Of a stretch of 64,000 nt of DNA, positions 44,183 through 56,135 are shown one piece after another. Source of the DNA: Endothia cerciana (taxonomy: Eukaryota > Ascomycota > Sordariomycetes > Diaporthales > Cryphonectriaceae); NCBI GenBank assembly GCA_026119935.1, contig JALRMH010000019.1, positions 1-64,000 on the forward strand, written 5' to 3'. Each line of letters opens with the position of its first letter. The first letter of the stretch is position 1. The translations under genes were made by a program, and so were the position numbers. The notes under the pieces are model-generated. The model did no database searches. It had not been told where the DNA came from and worked only from the letters and a program-made list of their open reading frames with translations.

Positions 44183-45010
44183 CTACAGGTTGAAGCCCCG
44201 CTTGGGATAGCCCACGCCCTCGACGGCGGGCTCGTCAACGAACCAGCTACACCGGTCGCCGGTCTGCTCGTTGATCAGGGCGCAGGGGAGGCCCGAGGCG
44301 GCGCCGTCCTCGAAGATGCGCTTCAAGATGTCCTTCTTCCCGCCGCCGGTGGCCACGAAGGCCACGCGCACGGCGTGTGTGACCACGGGGAGGGTCAGGG
44401 TGATGCGCCTGGGCGGGGGCTTGGGGCTGTCGTCGATGGGGGCGACCCAGGCGTTGGCCTCGCGCAGGAGCTCGTGGCCGGGGAACAGGGAGCAGGTGTG
44501 GCCGTCGGGCCCGCAGCCGAGCAGGAGCAGGTCGAAGATGGGCAGGCGCACGGAGTCGCGCGAGGCGAAGGAGCCGACCAGAACCTGCTCGTAGTCGTCG
44601 GCGACCTCGAGGGTCTCCTCGGCGAGCTTGTCCTTGTTGATGGGGTAGACGGTGGGGCCGGGGCCGGGGCCGGCGGGGATCTTGTCGAGCAGCTCGGCCT
44701 TGAGGAGGGCGTAGTTGGAGTCCTCGTGGTCGAGGGGCACGACGCGCTCGTCGGCGAAGAAGATCTCCCACTTGTCCCACTTGACGGTGTCGGCGGCGGA
44801 CGCGGCGGGGGCCAGCAGGGCGGCGGCAAGGATCTTAGGCAGCGAGCCGCCCGACACGGCGACCTTGAAGGAGCCGTGGCGTTGTATGCCGGCGTTCTGG
44901 CAGTGGATCACGTATGCGCGCAGGGCCGGGCCCAGGGCGGCGACGTCTGGGAAGGGGAAGAGGTTGGCCTGGCCGTGGGTGCCCAAGGACTGGCGCGGGG
45001 TGATCGACAT
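44183..45010 (-). CDS. 6-phosphogluconolactonase
   Basis: Single exon, 275 aa, the usual length. It hydrolyses 6-phosphogluconolactone to 6-phosphogluconate, the second step of the oxidative pentose-phosphate pathway, in the cytosol. Family signatures are all present: AVSGGSLPKIL (phosphate-binding SGGS), FFADERVVPLDHEDSNYALL (DER motif) and LLLGCGPDGHTCSLFPGH (catalytic region). It resembles yeast Sol3/Sol4. The start codon is preceded by a G-run near 45058-45068 in the leader. Codon use is strongly GC3-biased, as expected for a well-expressed gene here. Large open frames on the opposite strand are shadows of this bias. Confidence 0.95.
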   Translation of the reverse strand: MSITPRQSLGTHGQANLFPFPDVAALGPALRAYVIHCQNAGIQRHGSFKVAVSGGSLPKILAAALLAPAASAADTVKWDKWEIFFADERVVPLDHEDSNYALLKAELLDKIPAGPGPGPTVYPINKDKLAEETLEVADDYEQVLVGSFASRDSVRLPIFDLLLLGCGPDGHTCSLFPGHELLREANAWVAPIDDSPKPPPRRITLTLPVVTHAVRVAFVATGGGKKDILKRIFEDGAASGLPCALINEQTGDRCSWFVDEPAVEGVGYPKRGFNL

Positions 45011-45730
45011 CTTGGTCTGGCCTGGGCTGCCGTGGGACCTTTATCTGGCGTCGGGAGGGGGGGGGGGGAAGTTGGTTACGGCGAGTGAGGGTCGGTTCGG
45101 TCAGGGACACGTTCTCTCCTCGATGTTGTCTCGCGAGAGCTTCAAGACGCTCCTGTTGCGGGACTTGGCAGCGGCAGATGTAGCGAGCCACCTCGCGAAA
45201 CGCCTTGGGAGATAAGGTTTGACGAGAACCAGAGCGGGCACGAGTATGACTATGGGTCCAGCTGTGAGACACGCGCCGCGGAAACAGAAGTCGGGTGATA
45301 GAGGAAGGAAGGAAGAAAGAGAGAGAGAGAGAGGGAGAAAACAAGAGGTCACGGGCGGGTGCGTGTATGCGGTCTGTGGTGAGGGCCTGGGGTGTGTGTG
45401 TGTCGTCGATTAGAGGGGCAGCGCTCTGGTAGGTTCTCTGGGGGTCAGCTCTGCCGTACCTAGCACATATTATGGCAGGCAGGTACTAACTAGTAGGACC
45501 TCTGTGGTGGGGTCGTCGCGAGTTTCCTGGTATCTGCGCTATCGATAAGGCCCTGGCAGGCTGCAGTTGCAAGGGTCGCCTGGTGGAGATTGGGGGGGTG
45601 GGAGGAGTTGTGACGGTGTGCTGGGTCCCGCTGTCAGAGATGTTCTTGCTAACCCGGCTCGCAGAGGGTTGTCCTTGTCGTCGTCGTCGTCGTCTGCTAT
45701 GATCTGGCACGAGCTCGGCAGGTCGAGGAG

Positions 45731-45784
<54 letters not shown>

Positions 45785-47423
45785 GAGAGAGAGAGGGGAG
45801 AGTGGCGACCCCCAGAGTTCCCCGTCAGATGCACGAGCAACAGTATCAGGGTCCCCAACTGGCACGTGGAATTGCAACCAACCTGGGCGTGGCCGGGGAA
45901 GGGGGGGAGAAAAAGGTGACGAGTCAAATCCCATCCGCCAGTCCCCGCCGTCGAGGTGAAAGAGGCAAGCAGTGGCTGGGCTATAGAGTACCGCCGATTT
46001 CTGCCTCGTACCGAGGGCGATATCTCTCTGGGAGAATCTCGAGACGGGACCCGAACCTACTACTGCTAACACCCGTCGTCACAATGGCGACTTGTCGAGA
46101 CCTCGTTCGTAGAGTGTGCCCCGTCAGGGGTGGGAGGGGCGCTGATAGGGCCAGCCGGCGTGCTTCTGTGTGATGATAGTCGATGGGGGTTGGTTGATCT
46201 GGACTCCTCTTCACATGCTCACACGGACTACCATGGAAACATAAGCGGCTGCCACCACGGGAACAAGAAATAGGATCCCCCCCCTCAGGACCGTAACACA
46301 TCTTCACCTCCAATCAGACAGGCCTGCCGCCGCACGCAGTATGTGAGCCCGTCCGATGCCAGCTCGTGCCCTCTGCAGTTCTAGATCTTTCTCAGTAAGG
46401 AACCCGGCGAGCCCTAGCTGTTTATCCGGGGCACCAATGCGCCGTGCCTCCGCCAGTGCTCTCTGCCCAGTCCATGCTAGCCTCTGGTCCTGTCAGATAT
46501 CACCGCTTGTGACATCGAGGGCCCAGCCTGATTGGGATGACGATGCCTCATAAAGATTTGTCTGCTATAGGCGCCCAAGGACCGTGATGGGTGAAAAATT
46601 GACAGATCCGTTAGCCTTGTCAACAATCCTCCTCGGGAAGTGGAGAAAACGATGTCGTCATCATGCGCATCATTTTTTGATCTCGGATTAAGCCCGAGTT
46701 ACTGTGTACATACGTACTGCATAGTACCATGGTTACCATGTACCATAGTGGCCACCATTGGGGGCGAGATAAGGATCTCACCACGCGCGGCAACGAAACG
46801 GCAGGAATATGTAATACTATGTAGTGTCCACACGGCCTCGTCCTTTTAAGGGCATCCCAATTGCTCCCCAAGTCCATACTGAGCTGGGGGAGGGGTCTCT
46901 TTTCTTTTTCCCTTTTTTATTTTTTATTTTTTGATCTTAAAGCCCCCAAAAAAACCAAACCTAAAAAACCTTCAAAAAAAAGAAGTTCGGTCCGCTGGTT
47001 GCGCAGGGTTAGGGGAGATGGATATCGCAGGACTCTTGTATCCCTCCCTCTCCACGATCCCCGCCATGGACTGTCGAATTTCATACTCCGTAGCTAAGCA
47101 GGTGGTGGGTGGTTCAAATAGTGCAGAGGAGCCTTCTTCCAGGCACTCAATCGTACCATGTGGTCCCTCTCAATCAGCTGTCGTTGCGGACGTAGGACCG
47201 TGGACGACGGCTCCTGACAGCCGCTCCGGTACTCGCTAGTGAGATTTCAAAAAGACCAACAAAAAAAAACAAAAAAAAACCCACAAAAAAACACCGGGCC
47301 TCACAGCTTCCTCCACCCATCCCATCTTCTCATCACCGCGGATAGACACAGATAGACCTGCACAACACAAACCGTCCCCCCAGCAGAAACCTCATCTCCC
47401 GAAGCCTGCTGCCCACAGGAAAC
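45011..47423. other. 2.4-kb intergenic region
   Basis: Promoter side of both the lactonase gene (minus) and the PHO13-like gene (plus). It contains a (GA)n tract at 45727-45798, T/A-rich patches at 46906-46985 and an A-rich stretch at 47248-47292 not far upstream of the PHO13-like start. No gene supported. Confidence 0.55.
45727..45798. repeat. (GA)n microsatellite
   Basis: About 70 nt of GA repeats with a few interruptions (GAAAGA, GAGGGA, GAGGGG). Confidence 0.95.
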
Positions 47424-48488
47424 ATGGCGCCCTCCCAAGCCCCACGATATCTCACCGGCGACGCCGCGGCCATCAATGAGTTCCTCGACAGGTTCGATGT
47501 GCGTCATTTACGACCGTGACCCGCCCGCCACCGGGCGCCGGGGCTCTCGTCTCCTGTATGCTGACGTCGAAAGCTAGACATTCCTGATAGACTGTGATGG
47601 TACGTCCCGGCCGGCCCACGAGAGGAGAGAGGCCACCGCCCTAACGAGAACCCAGGCGTGCTCTGGTCGGGCGACCACCTCTTCCCCGACATCGCCGAGG
47701 CGATAGGGCTGCTGCGGTCCAGGGGCAAGCGCACCGTCTTCGTGACCAACAACTCGACCAAGTCGCGGGCCGAGTACACCAGGAAGTTCGCCGCCAAGGG
47801 CATCCCCTGCGGCGAGGAGGACGTGTTCGGGTCGTCCTACTCGGCGGCCGTCTACATCAGCCGCATCCTGCGGCCGCCCCCCCCGCGGAACAAGGTCTTC
47901 GTCCTCGGCGAGGCGGGCATCGAGGCCGAGCTGCGCTCCGAGGGCGTCCCCTTCGTCGGCGGCACCGACCCGGCGTTCCGGCGGGACGTGACGGAAGCCG
48001 ACTTCGCCGGCCTCGCCGACGGCTCGCTGCTCGACCCCGAGGTCGGCGTGGTGCTCGCCGGGCTCGACTTCCATGTCAACTACCTCAAGCTGGCGACGGC
48101 CTACCAGTACCTGGCGCGCGGCGCGCGGTTCCTCGCCACCAACACGGACTCCACCCTGCCCATGAACCACTCCTTCTTCCCCGGCGCGGGCTCGGTCCTC
48201 GTGCCCCTGACCAACATGACCGGCAGGGAGCCGCTGGCGCTGGGGAAGCCCAGCCAGGCGATGATGGACGCGGTCGAGGGCAGGTTCCACCTGGACCGGG
48301 CCAGGACCTGCATGGTCGGGGACCGGCTGAACACGGACATCCTGTTCGGGGTCGAGGGCAGGCTGGGCGGGACCCTGGCGGTCCTGACGGGCGTCAACAA
48401 GAAGGCGGACTGGGAGGCGGAGGGGGCCGTGGCCCGCCCGGCGTACTATGTCGACTCCCTGGGGGACCTGCTGGCGGCTAGCAGGTAG
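47424..48488 (+). CDS. PHO13: 4-nitrophenylphosphatase/phosphoglycolate phosphatase, HAD family
   Basis: Three exons (47424-47498, 47578-47599, 47656-48488) encode 309 aa, close to yeast Pho13. The enzyme belongs to the HAD superfamily; Pho13-type enzymes clear toxic side-products of central metabolism such as 2-phosphoglycolate or 4-phosphoerythronate. HAD motif I is LIDCDGVLW (nucleophile Asp), motif II is VTNNSTKSR, the conserved Lys is in LGKPSQAM and motif IV is MVGDRLNTDILFG. Exon 2 is only 22 nt and carries the nucleophile; the split Gly codon G|GC joins it to exon 3. GC at third positions is very high. Confidence 0.93.
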
Positions 48489-51400
48489 GGAGGGAGGGGA
48501 CGGCGATAGATGGGCTGGGCCGTGGCGTTGTGTGGTGGGAAGGCTGGCAAGAAGGTGCATACCGGGGGCGGCGAGCCGTGCCGGGCCCCGAGCAGGGACC
48601 GCCGAAACTACAACAACATACTGTACACATGTGGGCATCCTGTCCTGAGATTGTGACGGTGGCGTTTCTACTGTGGTACCAGAAGAACCCCCTCCGCCCA
48701 CCCTTTGGGAGAACATGATATTACGATAGGAAACAGATCCCGCTGCTGCTGCCGGAGTGAGACATCCCGCCGGCACGGACGCCCTGGCCCTCCTCGATCT
48801 CACGTCGCCGTCGTAGACAAAGGGCCCAGCGGACGCTGCGGTCCTGTCCGTGTGGGACATGGCTCCGCCCTCGGGCGGGCTGGGGTGTCATCAGCACGGC
48901 CGCCGAGGAGCTGTACCCCAGCGCTGTTCCCCGCGGTGTGGAGATTGCTTGCTGGGCGGTATGGCCCGTGGGGGGTCCTGGGCAGGGCGCACATCCAGGA
49001 GGGCGGCAGCATTACTGTTCCCTCTTGGTAGTTCTAATACCACTGCGACGGGGGTTTTTTTTCTTCTTCTTTCCTTTCTTTTTTTTTTAATTTTATTCCC
49101 CTGGTCACGCATATACCTGGCTGTGGCTCGACTAGGCACACATCAGACGGCCTCAACAGCGGGGGGGTGGGGAACGGGGTCTCGGGAACCGGGGGGAGGA
49201 CAATCTATCGGGGACCTGAGGGCGAGTAAGTCCCAGGACAAAAAAAAGAACGAGGAACCCTATGAGGAACCGTGCGGCGTGGCCAACGTAGTAGTGGTCT
49301 TATCAATCTCGGACGCTCACTGGGGGTTCAGGCGGCCAGGGTGATGTGCGCGCACCCGGGTGCCATCTCTGATACAGCGACCGCGTTAGGCTTCCGCAAG
49401 CGAAGAAAGAAAAAAAGAAGGGGGAAAAAAAAACCCAATAATAATAATAAACAGAAAAGAAAAAAGGTAATATACTTTTTCCGACGGGAGTGGGTGTCGC
49501 CACCCCCCTCCCCCCCCGGGCCCTGGAGAAGACTACATACTACGGCAATACGCAGGGCGCACAGGTCAGGCCAGGATGGTCAGACTCGCGACGCCCGCCC
49601 ACCGAACCTGGGGGCAATCCTCGCGCCCAAAAGGTGAGACGTGCCAGTAGTAGCTCTTGCGGCGGCGCCATCCGCCCCGTTGGGACCCTCAACCCTCTGG
49701 AGCGTTGCCACTACTGACCATGTATGTATGTAAGTATGTATTACCCTGCCTTGCCCCGGGGTCTGATCACCTTATACATAAGCTGCGGCGCCTCGCCGAT
49801 GGGCGGCACCTGCCGAACCCACGTTGGGATCTGATCATGGCCGGCGGCGACTTGGTCCAACGTGCATACATACGTAGTAGGTTTGGTAGTGAGGTAGGGG
49901 GGAAAAGGCTGGCACTACTATGTAATAAGTATGTACAGTAGTGAGACAGGCCTGGGGGGGTAAGTTGCCAGAGCACAGGATTAGCTGGCAGAGGGGCACT
50001 TGGACCCTGGAAATCGGGGGAATCTTCAGGGTCCAGGTCAAGCCCTTTTTTTTTTTTTTTTCCTTTTTTTTTTTTCTTTCTTTTTTTCTTTTTCCCTTCT
50101 TTCTTTCCTTCCCCTTCCTCTTTTCAAGGGTCCAAACCACGTCAGGTACCGGGCTCTATAGTGGTGGTACCACCATAGTATTTGGGGGGATCGCACGACA
50201 AAAGCCGCCCCCCCCCCTTTGCCTGCCCCGGCGCAAAGGCTCCGGAGGAGATTAACTGGGCAACCGCTATTATATAGGCACCATAGTAGGTAGTAGGTAG
50301 CCCTTTTCTGAGGGGTGCCCCAGGGGTCAGGCGACGGTCATGATAATCCTGTTGGCCGCCGGATGAAGACCGAGCCCCCAGCTGGCCCCCCGGTACTGTT
50401 CCTTGTTGGGTCCTTGGCCTGAAGAGGATTCCTTTTTCTGCGCCAGACTGGTCTAGGCCCAGGGCTAGCCAGGCCTGACGGTGGCAGATCCCACCCTCAA
50501 CCCCAGCCCGGGCCCAACCACACGAGGACGAGAGAGGCGTCTCCCGGACGGCGAGGGCCCTCGTGGCTCTCAGGCCCACGCCCGTAGCCATACCCTCGGC
50601 CTGACGAGGCGGCATGCCCGCGCGGGACGGGCAGGCACAGGGAGGAGGGGACACGGGTGCGCCTCGGCGCGGGGGTTGAGGGTGAGTGCCCTCGTGTGAT
50701 ACGCAACTATGTGTGTGGTCACCGCGGCAAGCTCTCTGGGCAGCTCTGACACTGCCGGCATCTCACCCCGGCGTACCGGGTTGGTATCATGTGCCGGGGA
50801 GGGAGACCGCCCTACCGGTTACATACCGTACGTGGTAATATCAGCTGAGGGTGGAAGGGGAAGACACAGTACGGACGTACACCCCTTCAGGAACGTCGAG
50901 ACGGTACCTGTACCACTACTATAGTAGCCCTGGCGGCAGGCCCCTGCCCCCGAGGAGCCTGGACCGCTACACTAGACAGGGAACGCCTCCTCAGCCAACC
51001 GGACAAGGCCTTTTCCCCCTCCTGCTCTGGACCCAGGACCCCTCGAGTATCTCCCACCACCGACCGACCAGTCTTTATACCTCGCCAGCCGCAGCCGCCC
51101 GCCCGCCCGCCGGGGGGGGGGGGGGTGGCCTCCTCACTATCGGGGTCCAGTCCTTGCATTATCATGCCTGTGGTACTCCCCTCTCGCGCAAGGGTCCCCA
51201 CCACGCACCCGGGCAGCAGGAGACGTCCCCGTCATAGCGACACAGCCGACCCTATTATACAGGATATCACGCCGTATACACTTTTCGAGATCGATCCTCA
51301 TCCAAACCTCCTTGTTGATTTCGACCATCGCCCCACTTGGCCCTCCTCCTCCAGGCCTTGATTTGCGCACCTCTGGGGGCAAGGGAGAGGGCCTCTATAA

Positions 51401-51739
51401 CCCTCCACAGCCGACTGGCCCCCGTCTGCCCTGCCCGACCCATCTTGAGCTCTTCTCTTCACACGTCAGGCATGTCCGGCCATGGTTCAACCGGCCTCCC
51501 CCCCCCCTCCCCAAACGTCCAGAAAAAGAGACAGGGCCAAAACCGAGCTGACCTCCACCCCCCCCCGTGGTGTCAGGTAACAGGCATAGCAGCACAGGAG
51601 GAGCTGGATCGGAGGACCATGTCCCGCCCCTGCATCTAGACCGTCCGATCCTGCCAGACGCGCGATGAGAGCTCCCCGGGTCGCATCTTCATAGTCCCCT
51701 CCCTCCACCCCCCCCCCCCCAACTAACCAACCACCCGCC
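48489..51739. other. 3.25-kb region without a convincing gene
   Basis: No recognisable protein on either strand; frames are short and of unnatural composition. The region holds T-rich tracts (49052-49090, 50046-50120), ATGTATGTA-like repeats near 49720-49740, a 9-bp inverted repeat at 50001-50035, a G14 run (51112-51125) and several poly-C runs. The last run (about 51707-51720) lies 20 nt before the start codon of the SET gene. Confidence 0.55.
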
Positions 51740-53452
51740 ATGGACTCTGACGATAATACAAACTCGTACACGACTGACGGCGCCGACGCCGACTACCAGG
51801 ACCTGCTCGAGCGCCGGGAGCAGATCACCGACGCCCTGGCGGACTCGCCCTACGATGTGATCCTCTACCTCCGACGCGCCGTCATCTACTCAAACCTGGG
51901 CTACCCTGACCTTGCCGCCGGCGACGCCTACCGCGCCCTGCTCCTGACGGACGAGATCCGCAATGATGGCTTCGAGTACCATGAACAGGCCGTCGAGGCC
52001 CTCCGTCCCTACTCATCCTCTCCCGCCACCCTCCCGGAGGTCCTCCGCTATGGTGCCCTCGGCAGGGGCTCCTCTGACATGGTCAACGGCCACGGGCCCC
52101 GGGGCCCAAGCCCGCAGCAGGAGCTCGCCGCCATAGCCTCCGTCCGGTGCTACCAGGTCATCTCCATCAGCCTGCTGCTCTGTGGCTGCCTCAAGAGCGC
52201 CTACACCTACTGCCAGCGGGGCCTCTCGGCGTTCCCGAGCAACCAGGAGCTCCTCAACACCGAGGGCCACATCCTGACCATGGGCCGCCGCAGGCTCCAG
52301 TCCGAGGACGTCGACATGGACAGGCTGCCGGAGTGGGGCGTTGTGCGGCGGGAGGTCTACCCCTGGAACGTGTACGAGCCCGACCGCTTCTCGGGCGAGT
52401 CGCTGGCGTTCCTCAACAAGGAGCTGGAGGCCGTGGCCCCGAGGTGTGCCGTCCGGGTCTCCGAGCTCCCGGTGCTCCTGGACGGCGCGAGTGACACCGA
52501 CGGCTACGCCATCATCCCCACCTGCAGCCAGCTCGGGCTGTTTGCGAAGGAGGACATCGCCCCCGGGGAGACCGTCCTGGACGAGTACTCCCTCCTCACG
52601 GCCTACAACAGGCACAAGGAGTCGACCTGTGACGCCTGCGGGGCAGAACTGCCGCCCCTGAGCGCCGAGCGCGGCCCCGTGCAGTGCGCGGAATGCTACG
52701 ACACCGTCTTCTGCGGCGAGTTCTGTCACGACAAGGCGCAGGAGCTCTACCACCCGGCCGTCTGCGACAAGGACGTGGACGCGATAGCCAAGGACCCGGA
52801 GGCCGGAGAGGCGGACGCGTCGTTATACCTACTCCTCCTCGCCCGGCTGGTCGCAATGTCTGCACACCAGGGATCACACCCGCTGGACGTCAAGGACGTC
52901 AAGTATATATGGGGCGACTTCCTCTCGACGCGCACAAACGCCATCGACCTCTCGCCGAACGCCGGGCCGCCGCCGGACTGGACGCTCCCGTTCTCCTTCA
53001 AGTTCAATATCGAACAGCCACTACACATCCTCGAGAGGATGGACATCGACATCTACCAGACCCTGGACCGCCACGACCTATGGGTCTTCAACACCTGCTA
53101 CGCCAAGCTCAGGGGCACGGCATCTGCCAGGAAGAGCACGCGGGACGGGCGGCCCGACGTGGCGGCCGTACACCCCCTCTGGTGCCTGGCCAACCACGAC
53201 TGCAACCCGAATGTGACCTGGGAGTGGGGCGGCCGGATGAAGCTCTGGGCGAGGGAGCGGAGGGTCGCCAACGACGAGCCGGGCGGGATCAGGGCCGGAG
53301 AGGAAATCCTCAACCACTACTGCGACATCAGCCTGCCGGTACAGCAGAGGCGGGAGTGGGCGCAGGGGAGCCTGGGAGGCTGGTGTATGTGCAAGAGGTG
53401 CAGGGAAGAATCCGCCGGCCGCGGACAGGAGGACGAGAAGATGGCGGGCTGA
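51740..53452 (+). CDS. TPR-SET protein with MYND-like zinc cluster (SMYD-like)
   Basis: Single exon, 570 aa. The N-terminal 180 residues have TPR-like helices (YDVILYLRRAVIYSNLGYPDLAAGDAYRALLL). The SET domain is split by a zinc module at about residues 297-340 with the spacing CDAC, CAEC, FCGEFC and a following His/Cys, as in MYND or SMYD proteins. The SET core shows NHDCNPNVTWEW (about 486) and GEEILNHYCD (catalytic Tyr), then a post-SET-like WCMCKRC. SMYD-type enzymes methylate lysines of histone or non-histone proteins; the target here is unknown. Start ATG follows a poly-C leader. GC-rich codon use. Confidence 0.86.
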   Translation: MDSDDNTNSYTTDGADADYQDLLERREQITDALADSPYDVILYLRRAVIYSNLGYPDLAAGDAYRALLLTDEIRNDGFEYHEQAVEALRPYSSSPATLPEVLRYGALGRGSSDMVNGHGPRGPSPQQELAAIASVRCYQVISISLLLCGCLKSAYTYCQRGLSAFPSNQELLNTEGHILTMGRRRLQSEDVDMDRLPEWGVVRREVYPWNVYEPDRFSGESLAFLNKELEAVAPRCAVRVSELPVLLDGASDTDGYAIIPTCSQLGLFAKEDIAPGETVLDEYSLLTAYNRHKESTCDACGAELPPLSAERGPVQCAECYDTVFCGEFCHDKAQELYHPAVCDKDVDAIAKDPEAGEADASLYLLLLARLVAMSAHQGSHPLDVKDVKYIWGDFLSTRTNAIDLSPNAGPPPDWTLPFSFKFNIEQPLHILERMDIDIYQTLDRHDLWVFNTCYAKLRGTASARKSTRDGRPDVAAVHPLWCLANHDCNPNVTWEWGGRMKLWARERRVANDEPGGIRAGEEILNHYCDISLPVQQRREWAQGSLGGWCMCKRCREESAGRGQEDEKMAG

Positions 53453-54590
53453 AACGCCCGCCGGCCTTCCTGGACAGAACCTCAGCGAATTGATTTTTAT
53501 GGGACCTGGAGCGATACACGGGCGAAAGGACATGATACCATTTTTCCATCAAGTTGGGGGTACCTAGGGGAGGCACCTGGCGCATCGAGAAACAGTACCT
53601 AGAGGCAATAATAATACACACACAGGAGGGAGGGAACGGTTCACCTGCGGTCTCGAGAAACAGACACACCGTCTCCTTCAGCCCGGGGGGGAGGGCAAGA
53701 AAGAAAAAAAAGAAAGTTTATATAAATAAAAGAAGAATCTACCCCTGACCCACCCTCACATGTCCAGCCGAGGGGGGTTTTTGGGCCGGTGTCAACAGAA
53801 GCCAGCGGAGCAGTGCGTGCTTCTCCTGTGCCTCCGTCCCGTCACGCAGCGGGTGCTACCCTCCCTGAAGTTGAGGTTAAAAAATATAAATAAAAATAAG
53901 AATAAAAAAATAAAAAAGAGCCACCGAGGTGGTATAGAGCCCTGCCCTCGGGGTGTCACCTTTGCTCGGTCCCTGTTCCCCCCCCCCTTCCCCCCCCAAC
54001 CAAAGGCCCAAGGTATTCGGCTTGCGCTGACTGTGACATAGGGGAAGCGCGGTCGCGGTCAGCCTGGCGAGATGCCTCGGCCCCGCCGCCGCCGCCGAGC
54101 GGACCAGGGCAGAGGGGGGGAGGAGGCTCCTCAGCTTGCACGGGACACGATGCTCCCGAGTCTGGGTTGGTGCCGGGCCCTCGGACCGGGCCAGCACGAG
54201 CTCCTCCCATCCCGTCCGGACGGACGGGGTGTCGTGGTTATAGCACATCCTCAGCACACGGACGCTCGAGAGGATCTCGACGTGGCGGGCGATCTTCTGG
54301 GGTCGGGGTCCACCTGTGGCTGCATGCGCCTGGCGCAGCAGCGGTTAACGCCTCTGCCCGTCCCCGTCTTATATGTTATAGGACACCGGGGCTCCGCCAG
54401 CCGTCGTCACCATCATCCTCACGCTCCCGGGAACGCCGGAAGTTGAAGAGGGATCACGACAGGCCCACGCCCGGTCCGCCGCCGCCTTCCTCTTCTCTCT
54501 TTCTTTCTTTCTTTCCTTCCTTTCACGCATCGCCGTTCACAACGAAACCTCCACCGTCCACCCTGACCCCGACAAGCAGGCCAATAGAAG
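53453..54590. other. 1.1-kb intergenic region
   Basis: It contains A-rich patches (53698-53730, 53876-53918) probably belonging to the SET gene's 3' end, a C-run near 53978-53996 and a TTTC-rich leader before the MAPEG-like gene. No gene supported. Confidence 0.55.
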
Positions 54591-55328
54591 ATGGCCGCCC
54601 TCCTCGACCTCACGAAACCCCTCCTGGCTTACTACTCGGTACGTCATGCCCCTCCCCCCCCTCCCCCCAACGACGACGACGTGACCAGAGAAACAGAGCT
54701 CGGGGGTGCTGACTACCTGGTGGAATCTCTTCTCTACCAGGTCCCCGCGGCATGGTTCCTCGCCGTGGCGCCTATCCTCCTCAGGAACCAGGCCGGCAAG
54801 AACTTCGACCCGGCCCAGCCGCGGCTGGTCTCTGCTACCCTCGAGAAGGACGCCTCGATGGATAAGAAGGTCAGTCGAAACTTCCTTGAAGCTAGGCCCA
54901 TATATATATATATATCCCCCTCTCCCCCGCCTCCAAAACCAAGAAACCTACCCCCCTCCTCCTCCACCCCCCACCCCCCCAGGCTCATCCGGTTCACCCG
55001 TCCTGACATGGAGCCCCCCCCTCCCCGGCCCACCTCCCAACAGATCAAGCGGCGGGTCCAGCGCGCCGAGGCGGCGTCGGTCAACGGCCTCGAGAGCCTG
55101 GGCTTCTACGCGGGCGGCGTGGCCGCGGCGCTGGGCGCGGGCGTCGCGCCCCGGGTGCTCAACCAGCTCTGCGCCTGCTTCCTCGCCAGCCGCGTCCTGT
55201 ACAACGCCGTCTACGTCTTCCTGCAGGACAACAGGCGGTTCGCGCCGCTGCGGAGCCTCGTCTGGGGCGTCGGCATGGGCTTCATCTGCGCGCTGTGGGT
55301 GATCGCCGGGAACAAGGCCGTGGCCTGA
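54591..55328 (+). CDS. MAPEG-family membrane protein
   Basis: Three exons (54591-54638, 54741-54869, 55044-55328) encode 153 aa, the normal MAPEG size. Predicted four-helix membrane protein: VPAAWFLAVAPILL, ESLGFYAGGVAAALGAGV, LNQLCACFLASRVLYNAVYVFL and SLVWGVGMGFICALWVIAG. The central basic stretch (IKRRVQRAEAASVNGLES) and the ASRVLYNAVYVF motif fit the family, which includes microsomal glutathione transferases. The exact substrate is unknown. The second intron is 174 nt and contains an AT repeat (54899-54914) and poly-C runs. All junctions are phase 0. Confidence 0.85.
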   Translation: MAALLDLTKPLLAYYSVRHAPPPPPPNDDDVTRETELGGADYLVESLLYQVPAAWFLAVAPILLRNQAGKNFDPAQPRLVSATLEKDASMDKKVSRNFLEARPIYIYISPSPPPPKPRNLPPSSSTPHPPRLIRFTRPDMEPPPPRPTSQQIKRRVQRAEAASVNGLESLGFYAGGVAAALGAGVAPRVLNQLCACFLASRVLYNAVYVFLQDNRRFAPLRSLVWGVGMGFICALWVIAGNKAVA

Positions 55329-56135
55329 AGAGGAACGGCGGGGGAGGGGGGGGGGGTTAATCTGGAGAAGAGCCGCGGCGGTCTGTCTAGTGTTTGTCCC
55401 GCGCGGGAGGCCGTGCTGCGAGGCCAGACCGCGGTCCCGTCAAGGCGCCGGCCGGTGCAAAGATGGCTCAGGAGCAGCGTTTGTTATATAAGGTTTATCT
55501 GCATCTTCATCTGGTTCTTCTTTCTATATCTGATCCGTCCATACGGGAGCCACACTCTTGTTGTTGTTGCCAGATGGGAACATGGGCAACGGCAGGCCCT
55601 TGTGAACAATCTTCTCGCACAACAAGAGGGGGGGGGGGGGGGCGCCCTTATATGTCAACAGGGGGTCTCCTCGGACCATGGGCATCTCCGCAGAACCCCC
55701 GAAATCAACCCCACGGGAGAAAGGGAAAGAAAAGAGGCAGGGCTCGAAAGGTCCTATGGGGATCGAATGAAAAAGTGCGTCTTTGTTCTTTGGTATCCTT
55801 TAAAAGGCACAAACGCCCTCCGTATGCATGCCCTTCGTCCGTTTGTATCCTTTCCTCTTTTACCCCAATCGTGTACCACCAGGGTGTGCCTCAGTATACC
55901 ATGCGCGAACAAAAGAAAAAAAGAAAAAAAGAAAGAAAAAGAAAAAAAAACCAAAAAAACCAGGGAAAAGGAAAATGGCAAGAACAGTTCGGACTGACAA
56001 GAAACCCAAGGCGACGGGGGCGGCCCCCAAGGCATCCCGTGGTAGAAACGAAGAATTCAAAAAAACAGACCGGACAGCCTGCGGGTCAGCCACCAACACA
56101 GAAACCTCTTCTCCCGGCTCCCCTCCAGGTTCAGA
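55329..56135. other. convergent 3' intergenic region
   Basis: 807 nt between the MAPEG-like stop and the stop of the proline-rich gene. It has G-runs at about 55349-55357 (20 nt after the stop) and 55628-55642, and an A-rich patch at 55914-55962. No gene supported. Confidence 0.55.

Noticed and set aside
44114..45088. 324-codon plus-strand open frame
   Set aside because: Antisense to 6-phosphogluconolactonase; Gly/Val/Glu-rich shadow with no family features.
47574..48860. 428-codon minus-strand open frame
   Set aside because: Antisense to the PHO13-like HAD phosphatase, with Arg/Pro/Val/Gln-rich composition. A shadow of a GC-rich gene.
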